NCBI RefSeq assembly: GCF_032594935.1
Contig: NZ_CP118734.1
Location: forward strand, 1,144,001 to 1,208,000
Reading direction: 5' to 3'
Source of the DNA: Streptococcus sp. 29892
GTDB lineage: Bacteria; Bacillota; Bacilli; Lactobacillales; Streptococcaceae
DNA: 64,000 nucleotides
In this document: in pieces, positions 1-8,870 of the stretch
Layout of the letters: the number at the start of each line of letters is the position of its first letter
How positions within the stretch are numbered: the stretch's first letter is position 1
Translations under genes and position numbers: made by a program
Notes under the pieces: model-generated
What the model saw: the letters and a program-made list of their open reading frames with translations, nothing else
Databases searched by the model: none
What the model was told of the DNA's origin: nothing

Positions 1-429
1 ACCAAATACAACAATCGGCGCCCGTAAAAATAAGCGTAAAAATGTATTGATGCCTGTCTGAATTTGCAAGGTATCACTGGTCAGTCTGGTCAATAGACTT
101 GAAGACGAAAGAATATCCCGACTAGATTTTGGAAGCGAAAGAACCTTCTGGTACAAGTCATTGGTCAAAGCTTTTGTCACTCCAACTGCTGCCTTGGCCG
201 AGAAATACTGGGCAGTAAGTGAAACGAGAATACCGACACAAGATAGACCGACCAATAATAAAAGCATGGCAACCAGGTCCCCCTGATTGCCATTTGGAAT
301 GATTGTATCAACAATGAAAGCGATAATTAAAGGGACTAGGAGCTCAAAACTAGCTTCTAATAGTTTAAAAACCGGACCTAGAATCGCTTCCTTCTGATAG
401 GGTTTAAAATATCTAAAAAATCTTTTCAT
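1..429 (-). CDS. ABC transporter, membrane domain (5' part only)
   Basis: The minus strand carries an open frame that starts with ATG at 429 and leaves the window at position 1, so only about 143 N-terminal residues are seen. The start MKRFFRYFKPYQKEAIL, the hydrophobic stretches around residues 20-40 and 50-70, and the segment with TKALTNDLYQKVLSLP and LLTRLTSDTLQIQ are typical of the N-terminal membrane domain of a type I (exporter) ABC half-transporter with a fused ATPase. The ATPase part would lie outside the window. The gene begins 4 bp after the pta stop codon, so the two are probably co-transcribed. The substrate cannot be deduced. Confidence 0.8.
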   Translation of the reverse strand, partial: MKRFFRYFKPYQKEAILGPVFKLLEASFELLVPLIIAFIVDTIIPNGNQGDLVAMLLLLVGLSCVGILVSLTAQYFSAKAAVGVTKALTNDLYQKVLSLPKSSRDILSSSSLLTRLTSDTLQIQTGINTFLRLFLRAPIVVFG

Positions 430-433
430 CCGT

Positions 434-1420
434 TTATTCAGCAGCAATTGCTTGTGCAGCTGTGATGATACCAAGCTTGTAAACATCTTCTGAACTGCAT
501 CCACGTGAAAGATCGTTCACAGGCTTATTCAAACCTTGCAAGACCGGACCTACCGCTTCGTAACCACCAAGACGCTCAACTACTTTGTAAGTAATGTTGC
601 CTGCTTCAATAGCTGGGAAGACAAAGACATTGGCTTGACCTGCTACTGGACTTCCAGGTGCTTTCAAACGTGCTGTATCAGGAACCAAGGCAGCATCCAT
701 CTGCAGTTCACCGTCAATCAAGAGGTCCGGACGAAGTTCTTGAGCCAAGCGAGTTGCTTCTACAACCTTGTCAACGCGCGGACCTGAACCTGAACCTTTT
801 GTTGAGTATGAAATCATAGCTACTTTTGGATCGATACCAAATGTTTTAGCAGTTTCTGCTGATTGGATTGCAATCTCTGCCAAGGTTTCTGCATCTGGTT
901 CAATGTTGATTGCACAGTCACCAAAGACAAACTTGTGCTGGTCTTTAACCATCAAGAAGACACCTGAAGTACGTTTTACACCTGGTTTTGTCTTAATAAT
1001 TTGAAGGGCAGGACGTACAGTATCTGCTGTTGAGTGGATAGCACCTGACACCATACCTTCTGCTAATCCCATTTGCACCAACATAACACCAAAGTAGTTG
1101 ACATCACGCAAAATTTCATCTGCCTGCGCCTCATCAACCTTGCCTTTACGAAGAGTAACAAATTCATGTTTCATGGCATCAAAGTTTCCGTAGTTATTAG
1201 GGTCAATAACTGTGATACCAGGGTTTGAGAAACCAAAATCTGTCAACAAAGTATGGACAGCTTCCGGCACACCGAGGATAATTGGCTCTACCAAACCTTC
1301 AAATTTCAAACGAGCTGCCGCACGCACAACGCGCTCATCTGTACCTTCTGGGAAAACGATACGTAGTCTTTTACCTACGATTTTTTGCTTCATTTCACCA
1401 AATAAATTCCGAATTTCCAT
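434..1420 (-). CDS. pta: Phosphate acetyltransferase
   Basis: A 328-residue protein matching short Gram-positive phosphotransacetylases over its full length. It interconverts acetyl-CoA plus phosphate and acetyl phosphate plus CoA in the cytoplasm, which feeds acetate kinase for ATP in mixed-acid fermentation. The start MEIRNLFGEMKQKIVGK, the region VSGAIHSTADTVRPALQI near residues 125-142 and SYSTKGSGSGPRVDKV near 205-220 are family hallmarks. The gene lies 19 bp after the pseudouridine synthase stop, in a minus-strand run with relQ, nadK and the rluD-type gene. That order is common in streptococci. No separate promoter is evident in the 19-bp gap, so read-through from upstream is likely. 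Confidence 0.95.
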   Translation of the reverse strand: MEIRNLFGEMKQKIVGKRLRIVFPEGTDERVVRAAARLKFEGLVEPIILGVPEAVHTLLTDFGFSNPGITVIDPNNYGNFDAMKHEFVTLRKGKVDEAQADEILRDVNYFGVMLVQMGLAEGMVSGAIHSTADTVRPALQIIKTKPGVKRTSGVFLMVKDQHKFVFGDCAINIEPDAETLAEIAIQSAETAKTFGIDPKVAMISYSTKGSGSGPRVDKVVEATRLAQELRPDLLIDGELQMDAALVPDTARLKAPGSPVAGQANVFVFPAIEAGNITYKVVERLGGYEAVGPVLQGLNKPVNDLSRGCSSEDVYKLGIITAAQAIAAE

Positions 1421-1439
1421 CTAAATTCTCCTTAAAATT

Positions 1440-2333
1440 TTATTTATTAGTTAACATTTTGATAACAGCCTGAAAATCGTCTGGAAGACCTGCTTCCAAG
1501 TCAATCCTTTGGGCTGAGAAAGGATTGTCAAAGGCCAAGTTGTGACAATGTAAGGCCTGACGTTGAATACCACATTCTAAACTGCCACCATACATATCAT
1601 CTCCCAATAAAGGAAATCCAATATGTGAAAAATGAACACGAATCTGGTGGGTTCGACCTGTGTGCAACTGAATATCCACTAGATGAATATTGCCCCAAGA
1701 TTGAACAAGTCGATAGGAAGTATGGGCATATTTACCCGTCTTGGTCACACAGCGTGTGATAATACTATCTTCTGGACGACCAATTGGAGCAATGATATCC
1801 CCCTCAGCTTCCAAAACACCATCTCCCTTAACCAGAGCATAATAGCGTTTGTGAATGAGCTTGGCCTGCAACTGCTTGTCCAGTCGAGCATGGGCATAAC
1901 CATGCTTGGCAAAGAGCATGACCCCCGATGTATCCCTATCCAAGCGCGTGACAATATGAACCTGTTTGTTTTCATAAGCTTGATCGACCAGATAGCCCTT
2001 GACAAAATTGGCAATGGTAGAAGAATGGAGTGCTGAGGGTATCGAAGCATATCCAACTGGCTTATTGATAGCAAGAAAGTGGTCATCTTCATAGATAATA
2101 TCCAGCGGAAAAGAAATCGGTTTCAAACTTCCGGTCAAATCCTCCTCAGCTGGTATGTCAATTGTAACCCTATCTCCAATATCAAGCAAGTAAGTTGCAT
2201 TGCGTTCTATATCATTAACCCAAATATTGCCACCTGTGTACTTGATTTTTGCCAACAAGCCCTTGGAAACACCATGTTTCTTCAGAAAGGTTTTAATCTT
2301 GGTATGCTGGTCAGCTATAAATTCAAACCGCAT
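1440..2333 (-). CDS. RluA/RluD-family pseudouridine synthase
   Basis: A 297-residue pseudouridine synthase, expected to isomerise specific uridines in 23S rRNA or tRNA. An N-terminal S4-like segment (about residues 10-60, with VSKGLLAKIKYTGGNIWVN) precedes the catalytic domain. The catalytic aspartate is D132 in TRLDRDTSG. The family usually has HRLD, so the His is replaced by Thr here. The HTGRTHQIRVH signature follows near residue 226. The start overlaps the nadK stop by one base (ATG at 2333), which indicates translational coupling. The exact RNA target cannot be read from the sequence. Confidence 0.9.
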   Translation of the reverse strand: MRFEFIADQHTKIKTFLKKHGVSKGLLAKIKYTGGNIWVNDIERNATYLLDIGDRVTIDIPAEEDLTGSLKPISFPLDIIYEDDHFLAINKPVGYASIPSALHSSTIANFVKGYLVDQAYENKQVHIVTRLDRDTSGVMLFAKHGYAHARLDKQLQAKLIHKRYYALVKGDGVLEAEGDIIAPIGRPEDSIITRCVTKTGKYAHTSYRLVQSWGNIHLVDIQLHTGRTHQIRVHFSHIGFPLLGDDMYGGSLECGIQRQALHCHNLAFDNPFSAQRIDLEAGLPDDFQAVIKMLTNK

Positions 2334-3151
2334 TACTCCACCTCTCCAATGAAGGCATCTTTGACCCGATTCCAGAAACTGGTGTGGCTAGGGGTAGCAA
2401 GAAAATGAATTTTATGCTGGTCAATCTGGTACTCTATCTTTTCGATATTATCATAAACATAGGTCTTGTTATCAACGGCAATAGAATAGCGGTCACTATG
2501 TTTGGGCTCAATGACTATCTTGTCTTTTTTGGGAACCACAATAGAAGAACCCAAGGTCCGATAAACGCGGTTATTTAGACTGGCTACTTCTGCAATCTGC
2601 AAGGCCTCAATGGTCGGATGCAAAACAGCACCACCTAAAGATTTATTGTAGGCCGTCGAACCAGTTGGAGTAGATACTGAGATGCCATCTCCCCTAAAGC
2701 GTTCAAACGGTACATTGTTGATAATGACATCCGCCACCATGGTTTTGGATAAACGCTTGATGGTCGCCTCATTCAGAGCACGCGCCTCCACAACCCGACC
2801 ATCCAGTAGTTTGACCTTGACATTCAAAATGGGATAGGACACCCTTGCACCTGTATCTAATTTAAGGTTTTCAATCAGTTTATCTACTTCAAAGTCACGG
2901 TAATCCGTATAAAATCCTAGATGGCCTGTATGAATACCGACAAAACGCACACGGTCAATCAACTTTTCATACTTATGAAAGGCCGACAGGAGCATACCAT
3001 CACCACCGATTGAAATCACAATATCAGGATTTTTAGGTGTCAGTATGAAATTTGCTTCTTTCAATTTTGTCCAAAGTTCTTTGGAAACTGCCTCACTCTT
3101 TGGATTTCGGCTAGCGAGCAGAGCGATTTTTTTTCTACCTGTATTCTTCAT
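2333..3151 (-). CDS. nadK: NAD kinase
   Basis: ATP/polyphosphate-dependent NAD kinase, which makes NADP from NAD in the cytoplasm. I start it at ATG 3151 (MKNTGRKK...), giving 272 residues like other streptococcal homologues. An ATG at 3160 sits closer to a GGAAA Shine-Dalgarno and is also possible. Diagnostic motifs are GGDGML (residues 49-54), the NE pair at 127-128 and STPTGSTAY (160-168). The 5' end overlaps the end of relQ and the 3' end overlaps the next gene, so the three are probably translated from one mRNA. Pairing of relQ and nadK is a conserved Firmicutes arrangement. Confidence 0.95.
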   Translation of the reverse strand: MKNTGRKKIALLASRNPKSEAVSKELWTKLKEANFILTPKNPDIVISIGGDGMLLSAFHKYEKLIDRVRFVGIHTGHLGFYTDYRDFEVDKLIENLKLDTGARVSYPILNVKVKLLDGRVVEARALNEATIKRLSKTMVADVIINNVPFERFRGDGISVSTPTGSTAYNKSLGGAVLHPTIEALQIAEVASLNNRVYRTLGSSIVVPKKDKIVIEPKHSDRYSIAVDNKTYVYDNIEKIEYQIDQHKIHFLATPSHTSFWNRVKDAFIGEVE

Positions 3152-3806
3152 CTGTATCATCACTATTTCCGACACCGTCATTCAGCTTCCTATGTGCAGG
3201 ATCGAATAAGGCCTGGGCCTCCTGAATGTCGTTACGGATTTTTCGCATCTCCTCATCTAATTCATAGGCAATCTTTGCTGTTACTTCCAAGCGTTTCTTG
3301 ATTTCTTCAGGAAAATTTCCCTTATACTTATAGTTGAGGGAATGCTCAATAGTCGCCCAGAAGTTCATGGAAAGAGTACGGATTTGGATTTCTGCCAGTA
3401 CCGTTTCATTGCCATTTATGGTGTCCACGGGGTATGAAATAACTACATGATAGGACCGGTAGCCAGAAGCCTTTCGGTAGTTAATATAATCCCTTTCGTG
3501 GACAATCTGCATATCCTTGCGCTTGCGTAAAATCGCCAAGACTTCCTCAATATCGTCCACAAATTGAACCATAATTCGAAGCCCAGCAATATCCTGCATA
3601 TCTTGAGCAAGATTTTCTAACTTAATCTGTCGTAGGGCCATCTTTTCCTTAATGGATTCAATAGGCTTTACCCGACCAGTCACGAACTCTATAGGAGAGT
3701 GGCGATTGGCTTTCCGGTACTGCTTGCGAATACCACGCAGTTTGATTTTCAACTCACCTACTGTCTGGATATAGGGGTCTAAAAATTCTTCCCAGTTAAA
3801 GTCCAT
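3135..3806 (-). CDS. relQ: Small alarmone synthetase (GTP pyrophosphokinase, RelQ/YjbM type)
   Basis: A 223-residue single-domain (p)ppGpp synthetase that transfers pyrophosphate from ATP to GDP or GTP. Visible synthetase features are [32 protein letters not shown] (substrate-binding region) and [18 protein letters not shown]. There is no HD hydrolase domain and no TGS/ACT tail, which separates it from RelA/Spo4T-type long enzymes and fits the tetrameric RelQ family. It leads the minus-strand relQ-nadK-rluD operon and is divergent from the CYTH gene, as in many Firmicutes. It starts at ATG 3806 after an AAAGGGG-type Shine-Dalgarno. Confidence 0.93.
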   Translation of the reverse strand: MDFNWEEFLDPYIQTVGELKIKLRGIRKQYRKANRHSPIEFVTGRVKPIESIKEKMALRQIKLENLAQDMQDIAGLRIMVQFVDDIEEVLAILRKRKDMQIVHERDYINYRKASGYRSYHVVISYPVDTINGNETVLAEIQIRTLSMNFWATIEHSLNYKYKGNFPEEIKKRLEVTAKIAYELDEEMRKIRNDIQEAQALFDPAHRKLNDGVGNSDDTDEEYR

Positions 3807-3818
3807 ACTGCCCCTTTC

Positions 3819-3870
3819 TTGTCAAAATTTTTAAATTGTATTAGAATAACACAAAGACTATTCTATTATA
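3819..3870. promoter_or_regulatory. Divergent promoters, CYTH gene (+) and relQ operon (-)
   Basis: On the plus strand TTGTCA (3819-3824) and TAGAAT (3842-3847) are separated by exactly 17 bp and point at the CYTH gene. On the minus strand an extended -10, TGTTATAAT (hexamer at 3865-3870), points at relQ and has only a weak -35. The two promoters face away and overlap, so they may interfere. Confidence 0.65.
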
Positions 3871-3892
3871 ACACATTGAAAGGGTTTACTGC

Positions 3893-4468
3893 ATGAAAAA
3901 CCACCTTGAAATTGAGTATAAAACCTTATTAACCAAATCCGAGTACCTACGCCTTCTCTCTGATTTTTCAGACGTAAGCCCTGTTCTTCAAACCAACCAC
4001 TATATTGACACTCCTGATTTAGATATGAAGAACCACCGTTTTTCACTCCGTATACGGACTTTTAAGGAAATAGCAGAGCTGACCTTAAAAATTCCCCAGG
4101 AAATTGGCAATCAAGAGTACAATCAAGTTCTAGACATCCAGACTGCTCATCAGTTAATCGAAAACTTCCAACTGCCCGCAGGACACATTGCCGACATCAT
4201 CTCAGCCACAGATGTTCCGATTGACAAACTGGCTGTCTGGGGGAGCCTGACTACCAAACGTCATGAAAAAGAAACCTCCATCGGACTTATGGCTCTAGAT
4301 GAAAATGAATATGCCGGGCAAGTGGATTACGAACTGGAAGTTGAAGTAACTGATGCCCACCAAGGAAAAATTCTCTTTGAAGACTTTCTCAAGAAGAACT
4401 CCATCCAATTTAAATATGCCCGTAGTAAGGTTGCACGAACTGCTAGCCATCGAAAATCAGTCCAATAA
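3893..4468 (+). CDS. CYTH-domain triphosphate tunnel protein (YjbK-like)
   Basis: A 191-residue protein of the CYTH superfamily (adenylyl cyclase CyaB / thiamine triphosphatase). The signature ExExK motif is present near the N-terminus as EIEYK (residues 6-10). The alternating charged strand pattern (FSLRIRT, ELTLKIP, DYELEVEV) fits the eight-stranded tunnel that binds triphosphates and metal ions. Bacterial members usually hydrolyse inorganic triphosphate or a related compound, but the substrate of this clade is not settled. It is divergent from the alarmone synthetase gene, a conserved pairing that suggests a link to nucleotide or polyphosphate metabolism. The stop codon lies in the loop of its terminator. 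Confidence 0.85.
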   Translation: MKNHLEIEYKTLLTKSEYLRLLSDFSDVSPVLQTNHYIDTPDLDMKNHRFSLRIRTFKEIAELTLKIPQEIGNQEYNQVLDIQTAHQLIENFQLPAGHIADIISATDVPIDKLAVWGSLTTKRHEKETSIGLMALDENEYAGQVDYELEVEVTDAHQGKILFEDFLKKNSIQFKYARSKVARTASHRKSVQ

Positions 4469-4481
4469 GGCTGATTTTTTT
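4453..4481 (+). terminator. Rho-independent terminator of the CYTH gene
   Basis: AAAATCAG (4453-4460) pairs with CTGATTTT (4471-4478), followed by further T residues. The loop holds the stop codon of the upstream gene. Confidence 0.75.
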
Positions 4482-4591
4482 ACTTGAATACTGAAAAAAT
4501 TTCTTTTTTTTGATAGAATAGAACCATCTATTGTAAAATTTTCTTTTATGTTTCTCATAAAAGCTTAGTGTGTAAAAGGAGTTACTTGAAA

Positions 4592-5569
4592 ATGGGTCAA
4601 CCACTCGGTGAAAATAACATTAAAATCTTCTCACTCAATAGCAATCGTGCCATCGCTGAAAAAATTGCCGCATCAGCTGGTCTTCCACTAGGAAAATTAT
4701 CCTCACGCCAATTCTCAGACGGTGAAATCCAAATCAACATTGAAGAATCTGTCCGCGGTGTAGATGTTTATATCATCCAATCTACTAGCTACCCAGTCAA
4801 CAACCACTTGTGGGAATTGCTGATTATGATTGATGCCTGCAAACGTGCAAGTGCAAACACTATTACTGCTGTTATGCCTTATTTTGGCTATGCTCGTCAG
4901 GACCGTACCGCATCTCCACGCGAACCAATCACTGCTAAACTTGTTGCCAATATGTTGGTCAAAGCAGGTGTTGACCGTGTCCTAACACTCGATTTACACG
5001 CTTCTCAAATTCAAGGTTTCTTTGATATTCCAGTTGATAATCTTCTTACAGAACCTCTTTTCGCGTCTTATTACATGGAAAAAGGACTCTGTGGTGAAGA
5101 CGTTGTCATCGTTAGTCCAAAAAATTCTGGTATCAAACGTGCGCGTAATATCGCGGAATTCTTGAATGCTCCTATTGCTATTATCGACTACGCTCAAGAT
5201 GATTCTGAGCGTTCAGAAGGTTACATCATCGGGGATGTTGCTGGTAAAAAAGCTATCTTGGTTGATGATATCCTAAATACTGGTCGGACCTTCTCACAAG
5301 CCTCAAAAATCGTTCAAGAGGGCGGAGCTACTGAAATTTACGCTGTTGCCAGCCATGGTCTGTTCGCGGGTAGTGCGGCGGAACTTCTGGACGCTTCTCC
5401 AATCAAAGAAATCCTTGTAACCGATTCAGTCGCAAGTAAGGAACAAGAGCCTAAAAATATCGCCTTCATCACTGCTAGTGACTTGATTGCTGATGCCATC
5501 CATCGTATTCAAGAACACCAACCACTTAGCCCACTCTTTAAGTTTACAAATCCTGAAAAAAATAACTAG
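4592..5569 (+). CDS. prs2: Ribose-phosphate pyrophosphokinase, Prs2-type
   Basis: PRPP synthetase of 325 residues, making 5-phosphoribosyl diphosphate from ribose 5-phosphate and ATP for purine, pyrimidine, NAD, His and Trp synthesis. I start at ATG 4592 because AAAAGGAG lies 10 bp upstream; the frame could extend to a GTG at 4568 but that would swallow the ribosome site. Motifs are [37 protein letters not shown] and the PRPP loop [10 protein letters not shown]. The loop differs from the usual DDMIDTAGT of the main enzyme, as in the second streptococcal Prs paralogue. The ATP-binding and C-terminal PLSPLF segments are intact. Confidence 0.93.
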   Translation: MGQPLGENNIKIFSLNSNRAIAEKIAASAGLPLGKLSSRQFSDGEIQINIEESVRGVDVYIIQSTSYPVNNHLWELLIMIDACKRASANTITAVMPYFGYARQDRTASPREPITAKLVANMLVKAGVDRVLTLDLHASQIQGFFDIPVDNLLTEPLFASYYMEKGLCGEDVVIVSPKNSGIKRARNIAEFLNAPIAIIDYAQDDSERSEGYIIGDVAGKKAILVDDILNTGRTFSQASKIVQEGGATEIYAVASHGLFAGSAAELLDASPIKEILVTDSVASKEQEPKNIAFITASDLIADAIHRIQEHQPLSPLFKFTNPEKNN

Positions 5570-5580
5570 GAGTACCTTAT

Positions 5581-6696
5581 TTGATTTATTTAGATAATGC
5601 AGCCACCACTGCCCTATCTCCCACTGCTCTCCAACGGATGTTGGAAGTAGCGCAAGAAACCTATGGCAACCCTTCCAGTATTCACCAGGCTGGTCGCAAA
5701 GCCAACCAAATTTTACGCCAAGCCAGACAGGATATCGCCCAAGTTCTCGATGTCCCAGCAGATCATATCATTTTTACAGCTGGAGGGTCTGAGGCTGATA
5801 ATTTGGCTATTCAGGGCTATGCCCTTGCCAATCAAGCCAAAGGCAAGCACCTGATTACTACTGCTATCGAGCACCATGCAGTTCTTCATACCATGCAGTA
5901 TCTTGAGGAGCGTTTTGGATTTGAAGTAACCTATATTCAGCCGATCAATCATGTCATCACTGCCCAGCAAATCCAAGAAGCCCTACGCCCAGATACCATC
6001 TTGGTTAGCACCATGTTTGCCAACAATGAAACTGGTCAACTGCTTCCCATTAAAGAAATTGGTCAACTATTGGCCGACCATCAGGCAGTCTTCCATGTAG
6101 ATGCTGTGCAGGCAATCGGAAAAATGGATGTGAAGCCCGCTGACTATGGGATTGATTTTCTAGCTGCTTCTGCCCATAAATTCCACGGACCAAAGGGAGT
6201 TGGTTTTCTATATAGTCGCTTGCAAGGATTTGACGCACTTATTCATGGAGGTAAGCAAGAGCGACAACACCGAGCAGGCACAGAGAACCTACCAGGAATA
6301 GCTGCCATGGCACTTGCCCTCAAGGAACAAATCCAGTTACTTGAGCTACATACAGCCCATATCGAAAGTTTGAAAGAACATCTCATTTCCGGACTAGATG
6401 GGGCTACATTTTATATCAATCAAGCTGGTTCCCATCTCCCTCATGTCATCAACATAGGTTTCCCAGACAAGCTCAATGAGCAAGTTCTGATGAGATTAGA
6501 CCTGGCTGGAATTGCAGTTTCAAGTGGGTCAGCTTGTACTGCTGGCGTTGTTCAGAACAGTCATGTACTTGAAGCCATGTACGGAACAAATTCCCATCGG
6601 CTAAAAGAATCCATCCGTATCAGCCTATCTGAAACAAATACTCTAGAAGAGATTGATATTCTTCTTACAGAATTACAAAAAATCATTGGAGGATAA
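5581..6696 (+). CDS. Cysteine desulfurase (NifS/IscS-like, class V aminotransferase)
   Basis: A PLP enzyme of 371 residues that removes sulfur from cysteine and holds it as a persulfide for tRNA thiolation or related uses. The PLP lysine is K200 in SAHKFHGPKG and the catalytic cysteine is C319 in SSGSACTAG. The start codon is TTG at 5581: TAGGAG lies 8 bp upstream and overlaps the prs2 stop codon, and the protein opens MIYLDNAATT exactly as family members do. The 11-bp gap to prs2 implies co-transcription. Position next to the small DUF1831 gene is conserved in streptococci. A SUF-type or IscS-type partner is not present in the window. Confidence 0.92.
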   Translation: MIYLDNAATTALSPTALQRMLEVAQETYGNPSSIHQAGRKANQILRQARQDIAQVLDVPADHIIFTAGGSEADNLAIQGYALANQAKGKHLITTAIEHHAVLHTMQYLEERFGFEVTYIQPINHVITAQQIQEALRPDTILVSTMFANNETGQLLPIKEIGQLLADHQAVFHVDAVQAIGKMDVKPADYGIDFLAASAHKFHGPKGVGFLYSRLQGFDALIHGGKQERQHRAGTENLPGIAAMALALKEQIQLLELHTAHIESLKEHLISGLDGATFYINQAGSHLPHVINIGFPDKLNEQVLMRLDLAGIAVSSGSACTAGVVQNSHVLEAMYGTNSHRLKESIRISLSETNTLEEIDILLTELQKIIGG

Positions 6697-6697
6697 A

Positions 6698-7042
6698 ATG
6701 GCCTTTCAACAATCAGTTAACCTAAAAGATTGCGCATTTACCTATCACATTAGCTCTAACATCAAAAAATACACCCTGAGAGATACCACTTTTGAACAAA
6801 CAAAAGCAGGGCACTACCAACTCACGCGCCTCTTGGAAGAAGTTCCTAACTCAAATCAGGGTTTTCTTTTAAAGATTATTGTCAATAAAGAGTTGAACGG
6901 TTTTAAAATCAACATCACAGACAAATCTGGCTTGCACTTGGTCAATATCTTTAAAGAAAATGGAAACAAGGTCATCCAGGAAAAATTCTACTTCTTGATG
7001 GATAGCTTAGTGGACCGTGACCTATTTACCAAGGAAGGTTAA
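6698..7042 (+). CDS. DUF1831 family protein
   Basis: A 114-residue cytoplasmic protein starting at ATG 6698, which has a perfect TGGAGG 5 bp upstream that overlaps the end of the desulfurase gene. An in-frame upstream start at 6653 is less likely. It contains no transmembrane segment or known catalytic motif and looks like a small alpha/beta fold (NGFKINITDKSGLHLVNIF). I recognise it as DUF1831, a family that lies directly after cysteine desulfurase in many lactic acid bacteria. An accessory role in sulfur transfer is possible but is inference from neighbourhood only. Confidence 0.8.
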   Translation: MAFQQSVNLKDCAFTYHISSNIKKYTLRDTTFEQTKAGHYQLTRLLEEVPNSNQGFLLKIIVNKELNGFKINITDKSGLHLVNIFKENGNKVIQEKFYFLMDSLVDRDLFTKEG

Positions 7043-7044
7043 GC

Positions 7045-7248
7045 ATGATTATTATTCACTATCAAGATGCTTACAAAATAGACAGAAAACAGGAATTTGA
7101 CAATCTGGATGCAGCCAAACTGGCCTTCTCAGGTTGCCTCACTCTTCCTGATTACTATCCTGTAACCAAACTAACACGAGATGGTCACGAGTTAGATTAT
7201 AAAGGAACCATTGGTGACCTCTACCGCTACTTTCAAACACTAGACTAG
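7045..7248 (+). CDS. DUF4649 family small protein
   Basis: A 67-residue protein starting at ATG 7045, only 2 bp after the previous stop codon, with AAGGAAGG (7033-7040) as ribosome site. It is acidic, soluble and without motifs I can assign a chemistry to. It resembles the DUF4649 proteins found between DUF1831 and rex in streptococci. The stop codon is embedded in a strong terminator, so it ends the prs2-desulfurase-DUF1831-DUF4649 transcript. Function unknown. Confidence 0.75.
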   Translation: MIIIHYQDAYKIDRKQEFDNLDAAKLAFSGCLTLPDYYPVTKLTRDGHELDYKGTIGDLYRYFQTLD

Positions 7249-7273
7249 GCAAGATTTCATGCTTAGTCTTTTT
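7242..7273 (+). terminator. Terminator after the DUF4649 gene
   Basis: AGACTAGGCA and TGCTTAGTCT form a 10-bp stem with one G-T wobble and an 8-nt loop, followed by T5. It overlaps the stop codon. Confidence 0.8.
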
Positions 7274-7285
7274 CAATCCAATCTG

Positions 7286-7314
7286 TTGATTTTTTCACAA
7301 TCTTGGACTAGAAT
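7286..7314 (+). promoter_or_regulatory. rex promoter with possible Rex operator half-site
   Basis: TTGATT (7286-7291) and TAGAAT (7309-7314) are spaced by 17 bp. The spacer begins TTTTCACAATC, matching the right half (TTCACAA) of the palindromic Rex box. The left half is imperfect. About 110 bp of untranslated leader follow before the GTG start. Confidence 0.55.
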
Positions 7315-7428
7315 AGAAGAAAGAATTGAAAATGAATGAAAAATTGGTAGGCCTATACTCAAGTAAAATAAGCATTAGACCAGTCAGCTAGTATAGTATT
7401 GTCGCCAACCATATTTAAGGAGGTCATT

Positions 7429-8070
7429 GTGAAAAACGAAAAAAAAGCAGATATCCCGCGCGCAACTGCCAAGCGCCTTTCGCTCTACTATCGTATCTTT
7501 AAACGCTTTTATGCCGGAAATATTGAAAAAGCTAGCTCCAAGGAAATTGCAGAAGCCATCGGTATCGACTCCGCAACCGTGCGCCGTGACTTCTCCTACT
7601 TCGGTGAACTAGGTCGCCGTGGCTTTGGCTACAATGTAAAAGAATTGATGGATTTCTTTGCGGAAATTCTCAATGACAATTCGATTACAAATGTTATGCT
7701 TGTCGGTGTCGGAAATATGGGCCGTGCCCTACTCCACTACCGCTTCCATGAGCGCAATAAAATGAAAATTGTCATGGCCTTTGAAGCGGATGACAATCCA
7801 GCGGTTGGAACCGTTGATGAAAATATTCCCATCCATGCTATTTCTGAAATCAAGGAACGTATTTTGGAAGCAGGTGCCCAAACAGCTATTCTGACTGTCC
7901 CAAGTATCAAGGCTCAAGAGGTAACCGATATATTAGTAGAAGCTGGTGTCAAAGGCATTCTCAGTTTCTCTCCGGTCAATTTATCGGTTCCCAAAGATGT
8001 AGTCGTTCAGTATGTTGACCTGACCAGCGAGTTGCAAACCCTTCTCTATTTCATGCGCAAGGGTGAATAA
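7429..8070 (+). CDS. rex: Redox-sensing transcriptional repressor Rex
   Basis: A 213-residue repressor that senses the NADH/NAD ratio and controls fermentation genes such as ldh and adhE. I use GTG 7429 as start because AAGGAGG lies 6 bp upstream; the frame also runs back to a TTG at 7399 without ribosome site. An N-terminal winged helix ([19 protein letters not shown] and [32 protein letters not shown]) is followed by the Rossmann NAD(H) domain with [13 protein letters not shown] and the C-terminal swap helix [13 protein letters not shown]. It is followed by a terminator and stands as a single gene. Confidence 0.95.
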   Translation: MKNEKKADIPRATAKRLSLYYRIFKRFYAGNIEKASSKEIAEAIGIDSATVRRDFSYFGELGRRGFGYNVKELMDFFAEILNDNSITNVMLVGVGNMGRALLHYRFHERNKMKIVMAFEADDNPAVGTVDENIPIHAISEIKERILEAGAQTAILTVPSIKAQEVTDILVEAGVKGILSFSPVNLSVPKDVVVQYVDLTSELQTLLYFMRKGE

Positions 8071-8075
8071 TGAAC

Positions 8076-8107
8076 AGAGGAACCGAATTCCCGGCTCCTC
8101 TCTTTTT
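8076..8107 (+). terminator. rex terminator
   Basis: AGAGGA (8076-8081) and TCCTCT (8096-8101) form the outer stem, with CCG/CGG inside, followed by CTTTTT. Confidence 0.8.
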
Positions 8108-8112
8108 ATCCT

Positions 8113-8793
8113 CTAAAATAGCTCACTTTCTTCCCTAAAAGAATAATAATCCTTATTGCCTACAATCAAATGATCCAACAAGACCAGTCCTAGTGTTTCG
8201 CAGGACTTTTTTAAATTCTCGGTAAACAATAAATCGTTCCTACTTGGCTCAACGGATCCCGACGGATGATTATGAACAATGATAATGGATGTTGCCATGC
8301 ATTTTACCGCGTAATGCAAGATCTCTCTTGGCTCAGCAATACTCCGGTTGACACTTCCTATAAAAATAGTCTTTTGGCAGATAATCTGATTTTGCGTATT
8401 GAGATAGAGGGCAACTAGATGTTCTTGTTTTTTATCTCCAAGTTCTTGGATCATCTTTCGACCCAATTTCTCACTGCCTAAAATTCGTTCATTCAATAAT
8501 AGCTCCGACTGGTTAATCCGTTTTCCTAGCTCAATCATGGCCTTGATTTCAATCGCTTTAACACGACCGATGCCCGTCAAGCTCTGCAATTCTTCAATGG
8601 AGAGCTCCCTTAGGGCGGCCAGACTTTCCAAGCGATTGAGTAGATTATTGGACAGGATAGAAACAGGCTCATTTTTGGTTCCAGTTCGGATGAAAATAGC
8701 CAATAATTCCTGATTACTTAATTTTTCTGCCCCAACTTCTAACAATCTTTCTCGTGGCAAAAGTGCCTCTTCCTTAAAATCAATTTGGTACAT
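8113..8793 (-). CDS. radC: RadC family protein (JAB/MPN domain)
   Basis: A 226-residue RadC protein starting at ATG 8793 after a strong GAGGAGG. An N-terminal helix-hairpin-helix ([15 protein letters not shown], residues 60-75) precedes a JAB1/MPN-like metalloprotease fold with the zinc motif [14 protein letters not shown]. It was historically called a DNA repair protein, but a repair role has been disputed and the enzymatic activity is not established. It is convergent with rex, with 42 bp between the stop codons. Length and motifs are complete. Confidence 0.9.
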   Translation of the reverse strand: MYQIDFKEEALLPRERLLEVGAEKLSNQELLAIFIRTGTKNEPVSILSNNLLNRLESLAALRELSIEELQSLTGIGRVKAIEIKAMIELGKRINQSELLLNERILGSEKLGRKMIQELGDKKQEHLVALYLNTQNQIICQKTIFIGSVNRSIAEPREILHYAVKCMATSIIIVHNHPSGSVEPSRNDLLFTENLKKSCETLGLVLLDHLIVGNKDYYSFREESELF

Positions 8794-8834
8794 AAAATCC
8801 TCCTCACTTATTTTATTCGTAAACAAGCAAGAAA

Positions 8835-8865
8835 ATGAAAAAAGACTGAGAAAATTCTCAGTCTT
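8835..8865 (-). terminator. srtA terminator
   Basis: AAGACTGAG and CTCAGTCTT (8842-8865) form a 9-bp stem; on the minus strand the stem is followed by TTTTTTCATTTTC. It lies directly after the srtA stop codon. Confidence 0.85.
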
Positions 8866-8870
8866 AAACC

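Noticed and set aside
7332..7391. 20-codon upstream ORF ([19 protein letters not shown]) in the rex leader
   Set aside because: The ribosome site is weak, and there is no coupling or attenuator-like structure to support it.
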